DNA of 64,000 bases from Pseudomonas fulva 12-X (GCF_000213805.1 NC_015556.1:3735001-3799000), one strand, 5' to 3'. Positions 8,525 through 17,077 are shown, counted from the first letter of the stretch. Numbers and translations are program-made. The notes: generated from the sequence alone by a model not told the origin.

Positions 8525-10470
8525 TAACCGCCCGTGGCTGGCTCCTGCTGCTGACTCTGCTGTTCAGCACGGCCAGCCACGCCCAGCTGCATTTCGCCCT
8601 GGATACGAAGGGGCTCAGCAGCGCCGAACGCCAAGCCAGCCAGACCCTCCTCGACGAAGCCAACAGCGCCCTGCCGCCGCGCCTGCGCGAAGCGCTGGAT
8701 CGTGATGTGGTGGTGCGCTGGGTCGACATGCCAGCGGACAATTACGGCCGAGCCGGGCGCCTCAGCGGCGTTGAACTCAACGCCAAGCTGCTGCCGGGCC
8801 TCACCGACGGCAGCGCCGCCAGCACGCCCAACGGCCGCCCCCACGGCACCGTGCGCCAGGAGCTGCTGGCCACCGTGCTGCACGAAGTGACCCACCTTTA
8901 CGACCGCGGCACCTACTGGAGCGCCGAACAGCGCACCCTGCTGCGCCGTTGCCAGCGGCACAATGCCGACCTGGGTCCGGTTGGTCTGCGCGCCGAATGC
9001 CGTGGCCAGACCGAACGCCGTTTCACCCTCAGCGACGATCCGCGCCTGCTCGACCTGGCCGGCTGGCCGCAACGCGTCGGCAAACGCGGCGAGCGCGACA
9101 TTCACAACGGCCAGGTCGCCCGCAGCCCGGACAGCTACGAGCTGAGCAACCCGCGCGAATTCGTCGCGGTTAACATGGAGTACTTTCTCCTCGACCCCGA
9201 ATACGCCTGCCGCCGCCCGTCCCTGGCGCGCTTCTTCAGCGAGCATTTCGGCTGGTCGCCGGCCAGACAGACGCCCTGCGGCAATGGCTACGCCTACCTG
9301 AATGCAGGGCGCGATTTCGACAAGCAGGCGCTGGCCAACCTCGATCCCGAGCGCGTCTACGAAGTGGATTACCTGCTCGCCGAGGCCAACCAGAACATGG
9401 CCAGCCGCTGGGGCCACAGCATGCTGCGCCTGGTGATCTGCGCGCCGGGCCGTCCGCGGGGGCCGGATTGCCGGCTGGACCTGGACCAACACCTGGTGCT
9501 GTCCTACCGCGCCTTCGTCAACGATGTGCAGCTGTCGAGCTGGGACGGCCTGACCGGCGCCTACCCGTCGCGGCTGTTCGTGCTGCCCCTGGCCCAGGTG
9601 ATCGAGGAGTACACCAAGGTCGAACTGCGCAGCCTCGCTTCGGTGCCCCTGAAACTGTCGCGCGAGCGCCTGGAGCAACTGGTCGCCCGCGCCGTCGAGC
9701 AGCACTGGAGCTACGACGGCGACTACTTCTTCATCTCCAACAACTGCGCGGTGGAAACCCTCAAGCTGCTGCGCAGCGGCACCGCCGACCCGCGCCTGCA
9801 GACCCTGGACAGCATCACCCCCATCGGCCTGCTCGAAGTGCTCGAAGCCCGCGACCTGGCCGACGGCAGCGTGCTGAAGAACTCCCGCGAAGCGCTGCGC
9901 CTGGGTTATCGCTTCGACTCGTTCCGCGACCGCTATCAGGCCATGTTCAAGGTGCTGCAGCAGCGCCTGCCGATCCGCCAGCAGCGTGTCGAGGACTGGC
10001 TCGAACAGCCGGCCGAGCAGCGTCGCCAGTGGTTCGAAAAAGCCGACCTGCGCGCCAGCGCCGCCATGCTGCTGCTCGAACAGGCGGCCATGCGTCGCCA
10101 ACTGCTGCTCTCCCAGGACGAACTCAAGCAGCGCTACCTGACCGGCCGCGCCGCCAAGGACCCGAGCCTGGACAAAGCCGGTGATGCCCTGGAGCAGATC
10201 CTCGCCAACACCGGCTTCCTGAGCCGCCCGGCCGAGCTGCTCGAAGGCGGCTACGGCCTGCCCCAGCAGGAAGAATGGCAGCGCCTGGAAAGCGAAACCC
10301 GCACGCGCCAGCAAAAGCTGAGCCTGCTCAGCGCCGACCTCGACGGCGAGGTGCGTAGCCTGCTCGAACCCCAGCGCCTGGCCGAGCTGGAAGCCAACGA
10401 GGCCAACCTCAAGCTGCTCGGCGAGCACCTGCGCAAGCTGCACAAGGAAAGCGGCGGGCTGCAGCTCTAG
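8521..10470 (+). CDS. Exported protein joining a zincin-like motif and a DUF4105/Lnb-type domain
   Basis: A 649-residue protein with a signal peptide (cleavage near SHAQ). The N-terminal third contains HEVTH at residues 121-125 (HExxH) and, further on, NPREFVAVNMEYFLLDP, whose Glu could be a third metal ligand. The second half has the DUF4105 pattern: Y-LLAEANQNMASRWGHS with His299, then NNCAVETLKLL with Cys409, a Cys/His pair as in NlpC/P60-like thiol enzymes. DUF4105 has more recently been tied to the lipoprotein N-acyltransferase Lnb. The last 150 residues are helical and charged. The GTG start overlaps the previous stop by four bases. Domain naming is from recognition; neither activity is shown. 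Confidence 0.75.
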   Translation: MITARGWLLLLTLLFSTASHAQLHFALDTKGLSSAERQASQTLLDEANSALPPRLREALDRDVVVRWVDMPADNYGRAGRLSGVELNAKLLPGLTDGSAASTPNGRPHGTVRQELLATVLHEVTHLYDRGTYWSAEQRTLLRRCQRHNADLGPVGLRAECRGQTERRFTLSDDPRLLDLAGWPQRVGKRGERDIHNGQVARSPDSYELSNPREFVAVNMEYFLLDPEYACRRPSLARFFSEHFGWSPARQTPCGNGYAYLNAGRDFDKQALANLDPERVYEVDYLLAEANQNMASRWGHSMLRLVICAPGRPRGPDCRLDLDQHLVLSYRAFVNDVQLSSWDGLTGAYPSRLFVLPLAQVIEEYTKVELRSLASVPLKLSRERLEQLVARAVEQHWSYDGDYFFISNNCAVETLKLLRSGTADPRLQTLDSITPIGLLEVLEARDLADGSVLKNSREALRLGYRFDSFRDRYQAMFKVLQQRLPIRQQRVEDWLEQPAEQRRQWFEKADLRASAAMLLLEQAAMRRQLLLSQDELKQRYLTGRAAKDPSLDKAGDALEQILANTGFLSRPAELLEGGYGLPQQEEWQRLESETRTRQQKLSLLSADLDGEVRSLLEPQRLAELEANEANLKLLGEHLRKLHKESGGLQL

Positions 10471-10493
10471 CGCCGCAGCCTGATCAGAGCTGA

Positions 10494-11855
10494 TCAGACC
10501 GCCGTATCGGGAAACCTGACTACCGCGCTGAAACCTCGCGGGCTGGCGTTGCTGAAACCGATGGAGCCGCCCAGGTGATGGGCGATCATGCCGACGATGG
10601 CCAGCCCCAGCCCCGCACCCTGGGGGTTGCCGGCGCTGTGGAAGCGTTCGCCAAGGCGCGGCAAGCGGGCCTCCTCGACGCCCGGTCCTTGATCGATGAC
10701 CTGCAGGTGCACGCCCTCGCCCTCCCGGCACACGCGCACGCTGACTTCGCTGCCCGGTGACGAGAAGGTCAGCGCGTTGCTGACCAGGTTCTGCAGCAGG
10801 ATCACGATAAGCCCGCGATCCCCCTGAATAACCGCCGTTTCTTCGGCATCGAGGGCCAGGTCGATATGGCGATTGATCGCCAGCGGCGCCAGGTCGGCCA
10901 GCTCCTCGCGCACCACGGCGGTCAGGTCCAGCGGTTGTAGATTCTGCGACGGTGCTTCCAGGCGCGCCATGGTCAGCAACTGGCTGGCGATGCGGGTGGC
11001 GCGGTGTACACCGTGCTTGAGGAAGGCCAGCGCCTCCTCGCGCTCCTGCACGCTTTCGGCCTGCGCCGCGTTACGCACGTGAATCTCGAGAATCGCCAGG
11101 GGCGTGCGCAGCTCATGGGCGGCATCGGCGATGAAGCGCCGCTCGCGTTCGAGCAGCGCACGCAGCTGGCTCAATACGTCGTCCAGAGCCAGGCGCATGG
11201 GTTCCAGCTCCGGCGGCAGCGGCCCTGTCGGCAGCGGCTCCAGGCTATGCTCGGGGCGCTCGCGCAGTTGCTGGGCCAGGCGCTGCAACGGGCGCAGCCC
11301 CCAGCCGAGCAGCAGCCAGATGAAGGCGGCCAGCAACGGCAGGCAGACCAGCGTCGGCATCAGGGTGTGCTGGAGAATCTGGTGGATCAGGTCCTGGCGC
11401 AGGTCCTCCCGTTCACCGACCCAGATGCGCAGGCCGCCTGCGCTGTCGTCGAGCAGTACACCGCACCACTCCTGGTCGTTGAAGAAGAATTCATGGATGC
11501 CCGGCGCCGGCAGCTTCGTCAGGTGCGGCGCCTGTTCGGAACGCACCAGCAAGTTGCCGTCGCGATCCCATACCTGGAACGCCAGGTTGATTTCATAGGG
11601 GTGCGAGAACACCCCATCGGCGGAGCGATCCAGGGCACCATCCAGCGCCTGGCGGACGAACTGCCAGTCCACCGGGCGGCCGTCGGGCTGCTGCAGCATG
11701 CCTTGCAGCACCCGCGCGGCCTGCACCAGCTGGGCATCGTAGACCGCTTCGGTCTGCCGGTGGCTGTCGCGCAGGGCGAGCAGCACCAGGGCCAGGCTGC
11801 CGGCCAGCACCAGGGCGATGGTCGGCGCCAGAATGCGCGTGCGGATGGAAATCAC
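10494..11855 (-). CDS. Sensor histidine kinase of a PmrB/QseC/BqsS-like pair
   Basis: Inner-membrane sensor of 453 residues. There is a membrane helix near the N-terminus, a periplasmic domain of about 130 residues, and a second helix (PTLVCLPLLAAFIWLLLGW). HAMP-like and dimerisation segments follow, with the H-box DAAHELRTPLA (His247), an N-box in QNLVSNALTFSS, and ATP-lid glycines in GAGLGLAIV. I chose the GTG at 11855 because it overlaps the response regulator stop as GTGA; a longer frame would run further into that gene. The RExxE iron motif described for BqsS was not found, so the signal is open. Confidence 0.88.
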   Translation of the reverse strand: MISIRTRILAPTIALVLAGSLALVLLALRDSHRQTEAVYDAQLVQAARVLQGMLQQPDGRPVDWQFVRQALDGALDRSADGVFSHPYEINLAFQVWDRDGNLLVRSEQAPHLTKLPAPGIHEFFFNDQEWCGVLLDDSAGGLRIWVGEREDLRQDLIHQILQHTLMPTLVCLPLLAAFIWLLLGWGLRPLQRLAQQLRERPEHSLEPLPTGPLPPELEPMRLALDDVLSQLRALLERERRFIADAAHELRTPLAILEIHVRNAAQAESVQEREEALAFLKHGVHRATRIASQLLTMARLEAPSQNLQPLDLTAVVREELADLAPLAINRHIDLALDAEETAVIQGDRGLIVILLQNLVSNALTFSSPGSEVSVRVCREGEGVHLQVIDQGPGVEEARLPRLGERFHSAGNPQGAGLGLAIVGMIAHHLGGSIGFSNASPRGFSAVVRFPDTAV

Positions 11856-12517
11856 GATGTCTGCTCCACCAGATATCCGACCCCGCGCACGGTACGGATC
11901 AACTCGCTGCACAGTTTGCGGCGAAGGTTGTGGATCAGCACCTCCAGCGTGTTGCCCGGGCCGCTCTCCTGCCAGCCGTACAGGGCACTGGCCAGGCGCT
12001 CGCGGGTGACCACCACGCCGGGGCGAATCAGCAACTGGTGCAGCAGCTGATATTCCATGGGCGTCATCGGCACGCTGCGCCCCTGGTAACGCACCTCCTG
12101 GGTGGACGGGTCGAGGGTCACGCCGGCGAACTCCAGCACCGGCTGGGCACGGCCCTGGCTGCGCCGCAGCAAGGCGCGGATGCGCGCTTTCAGTTCCTCG
12201 GGGTCGAAGGGTTTGACCAGATAGTCGTCGGCGCCGGCATCCAGGCCCTGAATGCGATCATCCATGGCATCGCGGGCGGTGAGCACCAGCACCGGCACGG
12301 CGTTCTCGCTGCGTGCGCGCAGCTGACGCAGCAGGGTCATGCCATCCAGGCGCGGCAGGCCGAGGTCGAGCAGCACCAGGTCGAACTTTTCGCTGCGCAG
12401 CGCATGGGCGGCTTCGACGCCATCCTCCAGCCAGTCCAGCGTATAGCCTTCGCCGCGCAGGGCCACGCGGATCCCGCGCGCCAGGGCACGATCATCTTCA
12501 ACCAGCAGGACACGCAC
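11852..12517 (-). CDS. OmpR-family response regulator
   Basis: Receiver domain with the acidic pair in LLVEDD, the phosphorylated Asp in VLLDLGLP, Thr in VLTAR and Lys in VKPFDPEE, then a winged-helix DNA-binding domain ending IRTVRGVGYLVE. The GTG at 12517 (VRVLLVEDD) has GAGG eight bases upstream and gives the usual 221 residues; a GTG at 12526 is also in frame. It is probably the first gene of a two-gene operon with the kinase. A tandem box at 12606 in the divergent intergenic region is its likely target. Confidence 0.92.
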   Translation of the reverse strand: MRVLLVEDDRALARGIRVALRGEGYTLDWLEDGVEAAHALRSEKFDLVLLDLGLPRLDGMTLLRQLRARSENAVPVLVLTARDAMDDRIQGLDAGADDYLVKPFDPEELKARIRALLRRSQGRAQPVLEFAGVTLDPSTQEVRYQGRSVPMTPMEYQLLHQLLIRPGVVVTRERLASALYGWQESGPGNTLEVLIHNLRRKLCSELIRTVRGVGYLVEQTS

Positions 12518-12605
12518 GGCACGCACCTCGTCATCGATAAAACGGCGCCATCATGCGCTTCGCGCGGCGCATTGGGCAGGGGTAGATGTTACCGACCTTT
12601 GCCCA

Positions 12606-12621
12606 TTAAGACTTTCCTAAG
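12606..12621 (+). promoter_or_regulatory. Tandem response-regulator box TTAAG-N6-CTAAG
   Basis: TTAAG (12606-12610), six bases, CTAAG (12617-12621). The direct repeat differs by one base from TTAAG-N6-TTAAG, the site reported for BqsR, and is close to PmrA/ColR-type boxes. It stands 48 bases upstream of the PepSY gene and about 90 from the regulator start, so it could serve both directions. Confidence 0.6.
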
Positions 12622-12668
12622 CTTCGCGTCGCAAGGTGCTCCTGACCACCCCCATCAGGAGACTCACC

Positions 12669-12935
12669 ATGCGTTACATCGCGCTTTTCGCCCTGCTGCT
12701 CGGCAGCCCGCTGGCCATGGCCAGCACCGAATGCACCACCGCCGACCGCTCGACCTGGCAGGACCCGGAGCAGTTCCAGGCCAAGCTCAAGGAGCAGGGT
12801 TACCAGATCAGCAAGTTCAAGGTCACCAAAGGCAACTGCTACGAGATCTACGGTTTCGACAAGGACAAGCGCAAGGTCGAGATCTACCACGACCCGGTCA
12901 GCGGCAAAGCCATCAAGACCGAGATCGAAGACTGA
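12669..12935 (+). CDS. PepSY-domain periplasmic protein
   Basis: An 88-residue protein: signal peptide to about residue 18 (GSPLAMA), then a single PepSY-like domain with the pattern F-AKLKEQGYQISKFKVTKGNCYEIYG-D...G. Two Cys residues could form a disulphide. Proteins of this kind are often induced by divergent two-component systems that sense cationic or metal stress. The ATG has AGGAGA seven bases before it; an upstream in-frame ATG at 12636 would precede the response-regulator-proximal promoter elements and is not favoured. Its stop overlaps the next ATG (TGATG). Confidence 0.82.
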   Translation: MRYIALFALLLGSPLAMASTECTTADRSTWQDPEQFQAKLKEQGYQISKFKVTKGNCYEIYGFDKDKRKVEIYHDPVSGKAIKTEIED

Positions 12936-13474
12936 TGCACGCGGCGACGATACGACTCTGGGATCCCCTGATCCGCCTGTTCCACCTGTCGGTGGCCGCG
13001 GTCTTCGTCGCCAACTATTTCTTCACCGAGGAAGGTGACGATTGGCACACCTGGCTCGGTTACTACGCCTGCGCCTGGCTCGCCGTGCGCCTGGTATGGG
13101 GCTTCGTCGGCCCGCGCAGCGCGCGCTGGACGGACTTCTGGCCGACCCGCTCACGCCTTGCCGATCACCTCGGTCGATTGCTCAAGGGCGAACCGCACCG
13201 CCGCCTCGGCCACTCGCCGATCGGCGCCCTGGTGATGCTGCTGATGATGACGGCCATTGCCACCCTGGGCATCAGCGGCTTTCTGATGCAGGAAGTCGAT
13301 GCCCTGTGGGGCGCCGACTGGCCGCTGACGCTGCATGCCTGGGCCGCCAACGGCCTGGCGACGCTGGTGGCGATCCATATGGCTGCGGCCGTGATCGAAA
13401 GCCTGCACCTGGGCGAGAACCTGCCGCTGTCGATGATCACCGGCAAACGCCGTCCACCATCCGAACACCGCTGA
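12935..13474 (+). CDS. Cytochrome b561-like membrane protein
   Basis: A 179-residue membrane protein with four hydrophobic segments. It has His pairs placed as in Ni/Fe-hydrogenase b-type or b561 cytochromes: LIRLFHLSVA near the start, GHSPIGALVML in the middle, and LHAWAANGL and VAIHMAAAV near the end. It probably binds heme b and passes electrons across the inner membrane. It is translationally coupled to the PepSY gene, a common pairing in Proteobacteria. The substrate is not evident. Confidence 0.85.
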   Translation: MHAATIRLWDPLIRLFHLSVAAVFVANYFFTEEGDDWHTWLGYYACAWLAVRLVWGFVGPRSARWTDFWPTRSRLADHLGRLLKGEPHRRLGHSPIGALVMLLMMTAIATLGISGFLMQEVDALWGADWPLTLHAWAANGLATLVAIHMAAAVIESLHLGENLPLSMITGKRRPPSEHR

Positions 13475-13486
13475 GATTCGAACCCC

Positions 13487-15151
13487 ATGCTGACCCTGCT
13501 CGCGCCTCGCCGTGCCAGCGCCCCGCGCGCCTGGCTGTCGCTGCTTGCCCTGGCCACCCTGAGTTGCGGGCTGTTGCTCGCCGATGATTTTCTGCAGCAG
13601 CTGTTCACCCCTAACAACCACGCCGAGCTGGAAGCGGACTACTTGGTCGTGCTGTGGCTGTTCAGCCTGGGGTTGTGGCTGTGCAACCTGCGCCCGCTGA
13701 GCATGATCATCCTGACACTGTTCGCGGTGATGCAACTGATGCAGCTGGCCAATATCAGCTTCTTCGGCGAGCCGCTGACCGCTATCGACATCCAGTCGCT
13801 GCTCAACGACCCCGGCGAAGTACGCGAGACCGCCGCCCACAGCTTTGCCGAACACTGGCCGGTGCTGCTCTGCGTGGGCATTCCCTACGGCCTGCTGCTG
13901 GTGCTGCACTGGCGCCTGCCGGGCCGGGTCAGCCTGCCGCAGAGCCGTTGGGCGCTGCTGCTGATCGCCGTGGTGCTGCTCTCCAAACCCTATCGCGCCA
14001 CCTACCGCAACCTCGATTCGTTCGCCGCCAGCCCCAGCCGCAGTGCCCTGCACAACAACCTCAACGTGTTTTCCGCCTGGGCCGTGCACCTGGCATTCAA
14101 GCCGGAGTTCGAGCTGCCGCCCAGCACCTTCGCGCCCTATGCCCTGAGCCCGAGTCTGAGCGAAGCCAAGCACGTTTGGCTGGTGGTCGCCGATTCGCTG
14201 CGCAGCGACCGCCTTGGCGTGTTCGGCTACGACCGCGACACCACGCCGAAACTGGCCGCTTACCTGCGCGAGCACCCCAGCGCCTTCATGCGCCCCGGCA
14301 TCGCCGCCGGCGTGGCCACCGACGTCAGCCTGCCCTACCTGATCAACCCGATTCGCGAGCCCGGTAAGGATGCGCTGCTGCGCACCGGCGACATCAACCT
14401 GTTCCGCTTCGCCAGGCAGGCGGGCTTTCGCACCCACTGGATTTCCTCCCAGGAATCCAAGCTGCTGGCCAACCTGGGCAGCCGTTACCTGGACGTGTCG
14501 ATCACCCGCGAAGACCATCCGGTGCGCTTTCTCAAACAACAGGACCGCGCCCTGCTCGACGTACTCGACAGGCAGCGTTGGGCGCAGCGCAACTTCGTGG
14601 TGCTCAACCTGCGCACCGCGCACCTGCCCTACGCGCAGAACTACCGCCATGAAAAGACCCCGGCGCCCTGGGCGGATCAGGGGCCGGATGGCCAGAGCAA
14701 CGCCTACGACAACTCGGTGCATTACCTGGACGGCCTGCTGGCCGAGGTGATCGCCGATTTCGACCGCCTGGAGGGCGAGCGCTACCTGATCATCACCGGC
14801 GACCACGGCCAGCGCCTCGGCGAAGGCGGCCATTGGGGCCACAACGATCTGGTACCGGAAGTCAGCGATGTGCCGGTGATCGTCATCGGTCGCGAGGCCA
14901 AGGCCGAAACCATGGCGAGCCTGTCGGCCGAACGTTGGATCAGCCATTACGAAGCCGGCAAATGGCTGGCCGCGCGCCTCGGCACGCGCATCCACAACCC
15001 CAACCTGCGCCCCAACGAGCACTTCGTGCACGGGAAATTGCTGTTCACCGACAACTTCATCCAGCGCGTCTGCGAAACGCCCACGGGCCTGGTTCACCAA
15101 CCGCCGCAGTTGCTGAGCATGCTGTTGCGCGAAACCAAGGCCCGTTGCTGA
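13487..15151 (+). CDS. Alkaline-phosphatase-superfamily membrane transferase (EptA/LtaS-like)
   Basis: A 554-residue inner-membrane enzyme with four to five N-terminal helices and a periplasmic sulfatase-fold domain. Visible motifs are VVADSLRSDRLGVFGYDRDTTP (first metal Asp), the nucleophile region GVATDVSLPYL (Thr as nucleophile), and ITGDHGQRLGEGGHWGHND with metal Asp and His residues. Family members move phosphoethanolamine or phosphoglycerol from lipids to envelope acceptors. Its position 12 bases after the cytochrome gene, behind a PmrA/BqsR-type box, suggests envelope charge modification. It could instead be a hydrolase. Confidence 0.82.
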   Translation: MLTLLAPRRASAPRAWLSLLALATLSCGLLLADDFLQQLFTPNNHAELEADYLVVLWLFSLGLWLCNLRPLSMIILTLFAVMQLMQLANISFFGEPLTAIDIQSLLNDPGEVRETAAHSFAEHWPVLLCVGIPYGLLLVLHWRLPGRVSLPQSRWALLLIAVVLLSKPYRATYRNLDSFAASPSRSALHNNLNVFSAWAVHLAFKPEFELPPSTFAPYALSPSLSEAKHVWLVVADSLRSDRLGVFGYDRDTTPKLAAYLREHPSAFMRPGIAAGVATDVSLPYLINPIREPGKDALLRTGDINLFRFARQAGFRTHWISSQESKLLANLGSRYLDVSITREDHPVRFLKQQDRALLDVLDRQRWAQRNFVVLNLRTAHLPYAQNYRHEKTPAPWADQGPDGQSNAYDNSVHYLDGLLAEVIADFDRLEGERYLIITGDHGQRLGEGGHWGHNDLVPEVSDVPVIVIGREAKAETMASLSAERWISHYEAGKWLAARLGTRIHNPNLRPNEHFVHGKLLFTDNFIQRVCETPTGLVHQPPQLLSMLLRETKARC

Positions 15152-15155
15152 TGCC

Positions 15156-16268
15156 TCAGCCTTCGGCCGAACGCAGGGTGATGCGGGTGATTTCCGAGGA
15201 TTTGCCGAGGCGGATGGGGAAGCCGTTCCACAGGCCGGTGCCGTTGCTGACGTACAGGCGCATGCTGCCCACCGCGTACTCACCCGACACATAGCCCTCG
15301 TTGAACGCCTGGGTGACCCAGTGCATGCCCAGCACCTGGCCGCCGTGGGTATGGCCGGACAGCTGCAGGTCGACACCGGCCAGCGCATTGCTCGCAGCGG
15401 CCAGGGGCCGGTGGCTGAGCAGGATTACCGCAGCATCTTTCGGCACCCCGGCCAGAGCCGCGTCGATATCCGGCAGCGGCTGGCCAAAGCGCGCGGCGGT
15501 CGGATCGGTGATGCCGGCCAGCACCAGGCTGGCGCCACGGTCCTCGATGGCCACGTGGCTGTTGAGCAGCATCGGCAGGCCCAGCTGCGCGAAGTGATCC
15601 AGCCACTGCTGGTACTCGGCGTAATATTCGTGGTTGCCGGGAGTCGCGTACACGCCCAGGCGCGCATGCAGCTCGCGCAGCGGCTCGACATCGCCCGTTC
15701 GCGCGGCCACGGTGCCGTCCACCAGATCACCGGTGATCACCAGCAGATCCGGCTCAAGTGCATTGGTCTTGGCGACCACCGCTTCCAGCCACGGCCTCTG
15801 CAGCAGGCGGCTGGCATGCAGGTCGGTGAGCTGCACCAGTTGCAGGCCATCGAGTTCGGCCGGCAACTGGGCCAGGGTGATTTCCACCTCGCGTACATCC
15901 GGCACACGCACCGCCTGCCAGACGCCCAGCGCCGACAGCGCGATGGCCGCTACCCCGACGATAGCGCGCAGCCGCGGCGCGGTAAGGGCCTTACGAAAGC
16001 GCGGCAGCAGCGCGGCGATATCCAGCACCAGCAGCGCCATGGCACTGATGATCAGCGCCCCGAAGGCGCAGCCCAGCACCATCAGCAGCACGCCGGGAAT
16101 CTCCGGCGAAGCCATGCTGCCGAAGAAGTGCCGAGTCACCAGATGGTGCTCGGCCGCCGCCAGGATCAGCACGCCCAGCAACACCTTGAGCGCCTGCGGC
16201 CAGCGCTGCAGCCACACCATTCGCCAGAATACATACAGGGCCAGAAGGCCCGTGATCAGATGGAACAC
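15156..16268 (-). CDS. Membrane-anchored metallophosphoesterase (YaeI-like)
   Basis: A 370-residue protein: four N-terminal membrane segments, then a calcineurin-like phosphoesterase domain with the metal motifs QLTDLHASRL, ITGDLVDG, GNHEYY, LLSHRPLA and SGHTHGGQ. Related enzymes act on lipid-linked pyrophosphates such as UDP-diacylglucosamine, but the substrate here is unknown. I chose the GTG at 16268 (GGCGAGA six bases upstream), which removes a 23-residue hydrophilic extension. It converges on the transferase gene, with stop codons four bases apart. Confidence 0.87.
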   Translation of the reverse strand: MFHLITGLLALYVFWRMVWLQRWPQALKVLLGVLILAAAEHHLVTRHFFGSMASPEIPGVLLMVLGCAFGALIISAMALLVLDIAALLPRFRKALTAPRLRAIVGVAAIALSALGVWQAVRVPDVREVEITLAQLPAELDGLQLVQLTDLHASRLLQRPWLEAVVAKTNALEPDLLVITGDLVDGTVAARTGDVEPLRELHARLGVYATPGNHEYYAEYQQWLDHFAQLGLPMLLNSHVAIEDRGASLVLAGITDPTAARFGQPLPDIDAALAGVPKDAAVILLSHRPLAAASNALAGVDLQLSGHTHGGQVLGMHWVTQAFNEGYVSGEYAVGSMRLYVSNGTGLWNGFPIRLGKSSEITRITLRSAEG

Positions 16269-16355
16269 CGTTATCTCGCCTGTTCGGGATGAGTAGGAAG
16301 CCGCCCACTGTGACAGCGCAGCGGCCCGGCGGTGCACTGCACGTTTTTCCCAGGC

Positions 16356-16385
16356 AAAAAAAACCGCCTCATCAGGGAGGCGGTA
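16356..16385 (-). terminator. Rho-independent terminator, minus strand
   Basis: Read on the minus strand: CCGCCTC, short loop, GAGGCGG, then eight U. It lies 140 bases past the mocA stop and ends either the xdhC-mocA message or a small RNA (next entry). Confidence 0.88.
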
Positions 16386-16500
16386 ACCAAAGGATGATGA
16401 ACCGGAGAGACCACCGGCTTCTCTCGAAAGCCCATGGCGTTGTGTTCATCGAGGTACAGGGTATCGGTAAAGCCGCGTAGCACCGCATCATTTGCGTCGA
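16356..16500 (-). ncRNA. Candidate small RNA between mocA and the phosphoesterase gene
   Basis: The 255-base gap between mocA and the phosphoesterase gene holds, on the minus strand, a hairpin with GAGAG/CTCTC arms (16405-16425) followed by the strong terminator above. A short open frame (from 16483) runs straight through the terminator, which argues against coding. This could be a Hfq-type small RNA or simply the 3' UTR of mocA. No known family was recognised. Confidence 0.35.
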
Positions 16501-16523
16501 TAGTGATAATCGAAGGCTGCCGG

Positions 16524-17075
16524 CTAGCGCGCTACGGCCAGCAGATCACGGACACGCTGCAGATCGTCTAGGGTATCGATATCGGTAAGGATGCCCGGAT
16601 CATCGAGCGGCAACAGTAAAGCGCGACCCTGCTCGCGATAGCGCTGCACCACCGAGGCAGCGCCGGCCTCGCCGCTCAGGGCGGCCAGTGCGTCGAAGCA
16701 CTCGCGGGCAAAGCCGACCGGGTGGCCGCGGTTGCCCTCGAAAGTCGGCACCACCACCGGCTGCTCGGCCAACGCCTTGGCCACACGATGCAGGCTCATT
16801 TCACCGATCAGCGGCAAATCGCCTGGCAGGATCAGCCAGCCCGACGCGGTTGCCGTGGCCCGCACACCGGCGGCGATCGAGTCGGCCATACCGTCGCTGT
16901 CAGCACTTCGCACTACGTGATGCTTCAACCCCGAGCGCTCGACCGCCGCGAGCACGTGGTCGAGCACCGGCTTGCCGTGCAGGTCGGCCTGCAGCTTGCT
17001 GCCGTCACCGCCGGAAGTACGAAAACGCGTGCCGCGCCCGGCGGCAAGCACGATCACGATGGGGCCGTCGGTCAT
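16524..17075 (-). CDS. MobA-like nucleotidyltransferase (molybdenum cofactor cytidylyltransferase type)
   Basis: A 183-residue protein with the N-terminal nucleotide-binding pattern VIVLAAGRGTRF, then SKLQADLHGKPVLDHV, the metal-binding LPGDLPL and GNRGHPVGF. This fits MocA/MobA-like proteins that load CMP on molybdopterin for xanthine-dehydrogenase-family enzymes. It lies two bases downstream of xdhC in the same orientation, which supports a role in molybdoenzyme maturation. No xanthine dehydrogenase structural genes are in the window. Confidence 0.87.
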   Translation of the reverse strand: MTDGPIVIVLAAGRGTRFRTSGGDGSKLQADLHGKPVLDHVLAAVERSGLKHHVVRSADSDGMADSIAAGVRATATASGWLILPGDLPLIGEMSLHRVAKALAEQPVVVPTFEGNRGHPVGFARECFDALAALSGEAGAASVVQRYREQGRALLLPLDDPGILTDIDTLDDLQRVRDLLAVAR

Positions 17076-17077
17076 GG

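Noticed and set aside
8491..10731. A 746-codon minus-strand frame opposite the Lnb-like gene
   Set aside because: Antisense shadow with Gln/Arg/Gly bias and no motif; the plus strand has signal peptide, HEVTH and NNC motifs.
10494..11855. Direct assignment of the kinase as the iron sensor BqsS
   Set aside because: The periplasmic region has no RExxE motif, so only general similarity and the target box support the link.
13151..15388. A 745-codon minus-strand frame opposite the transferase gene
   Set aside because: Runs through parts of three real genes and has low-complexity antisense composition.
16271..16483. A 70-codon minus-strand frame between mocA and the phosphoesterase gene
   Set aside because: It reads straight through the strong terminator and into the next promoter region, so it is unlikely to be translated; kept only as a possible RNA.
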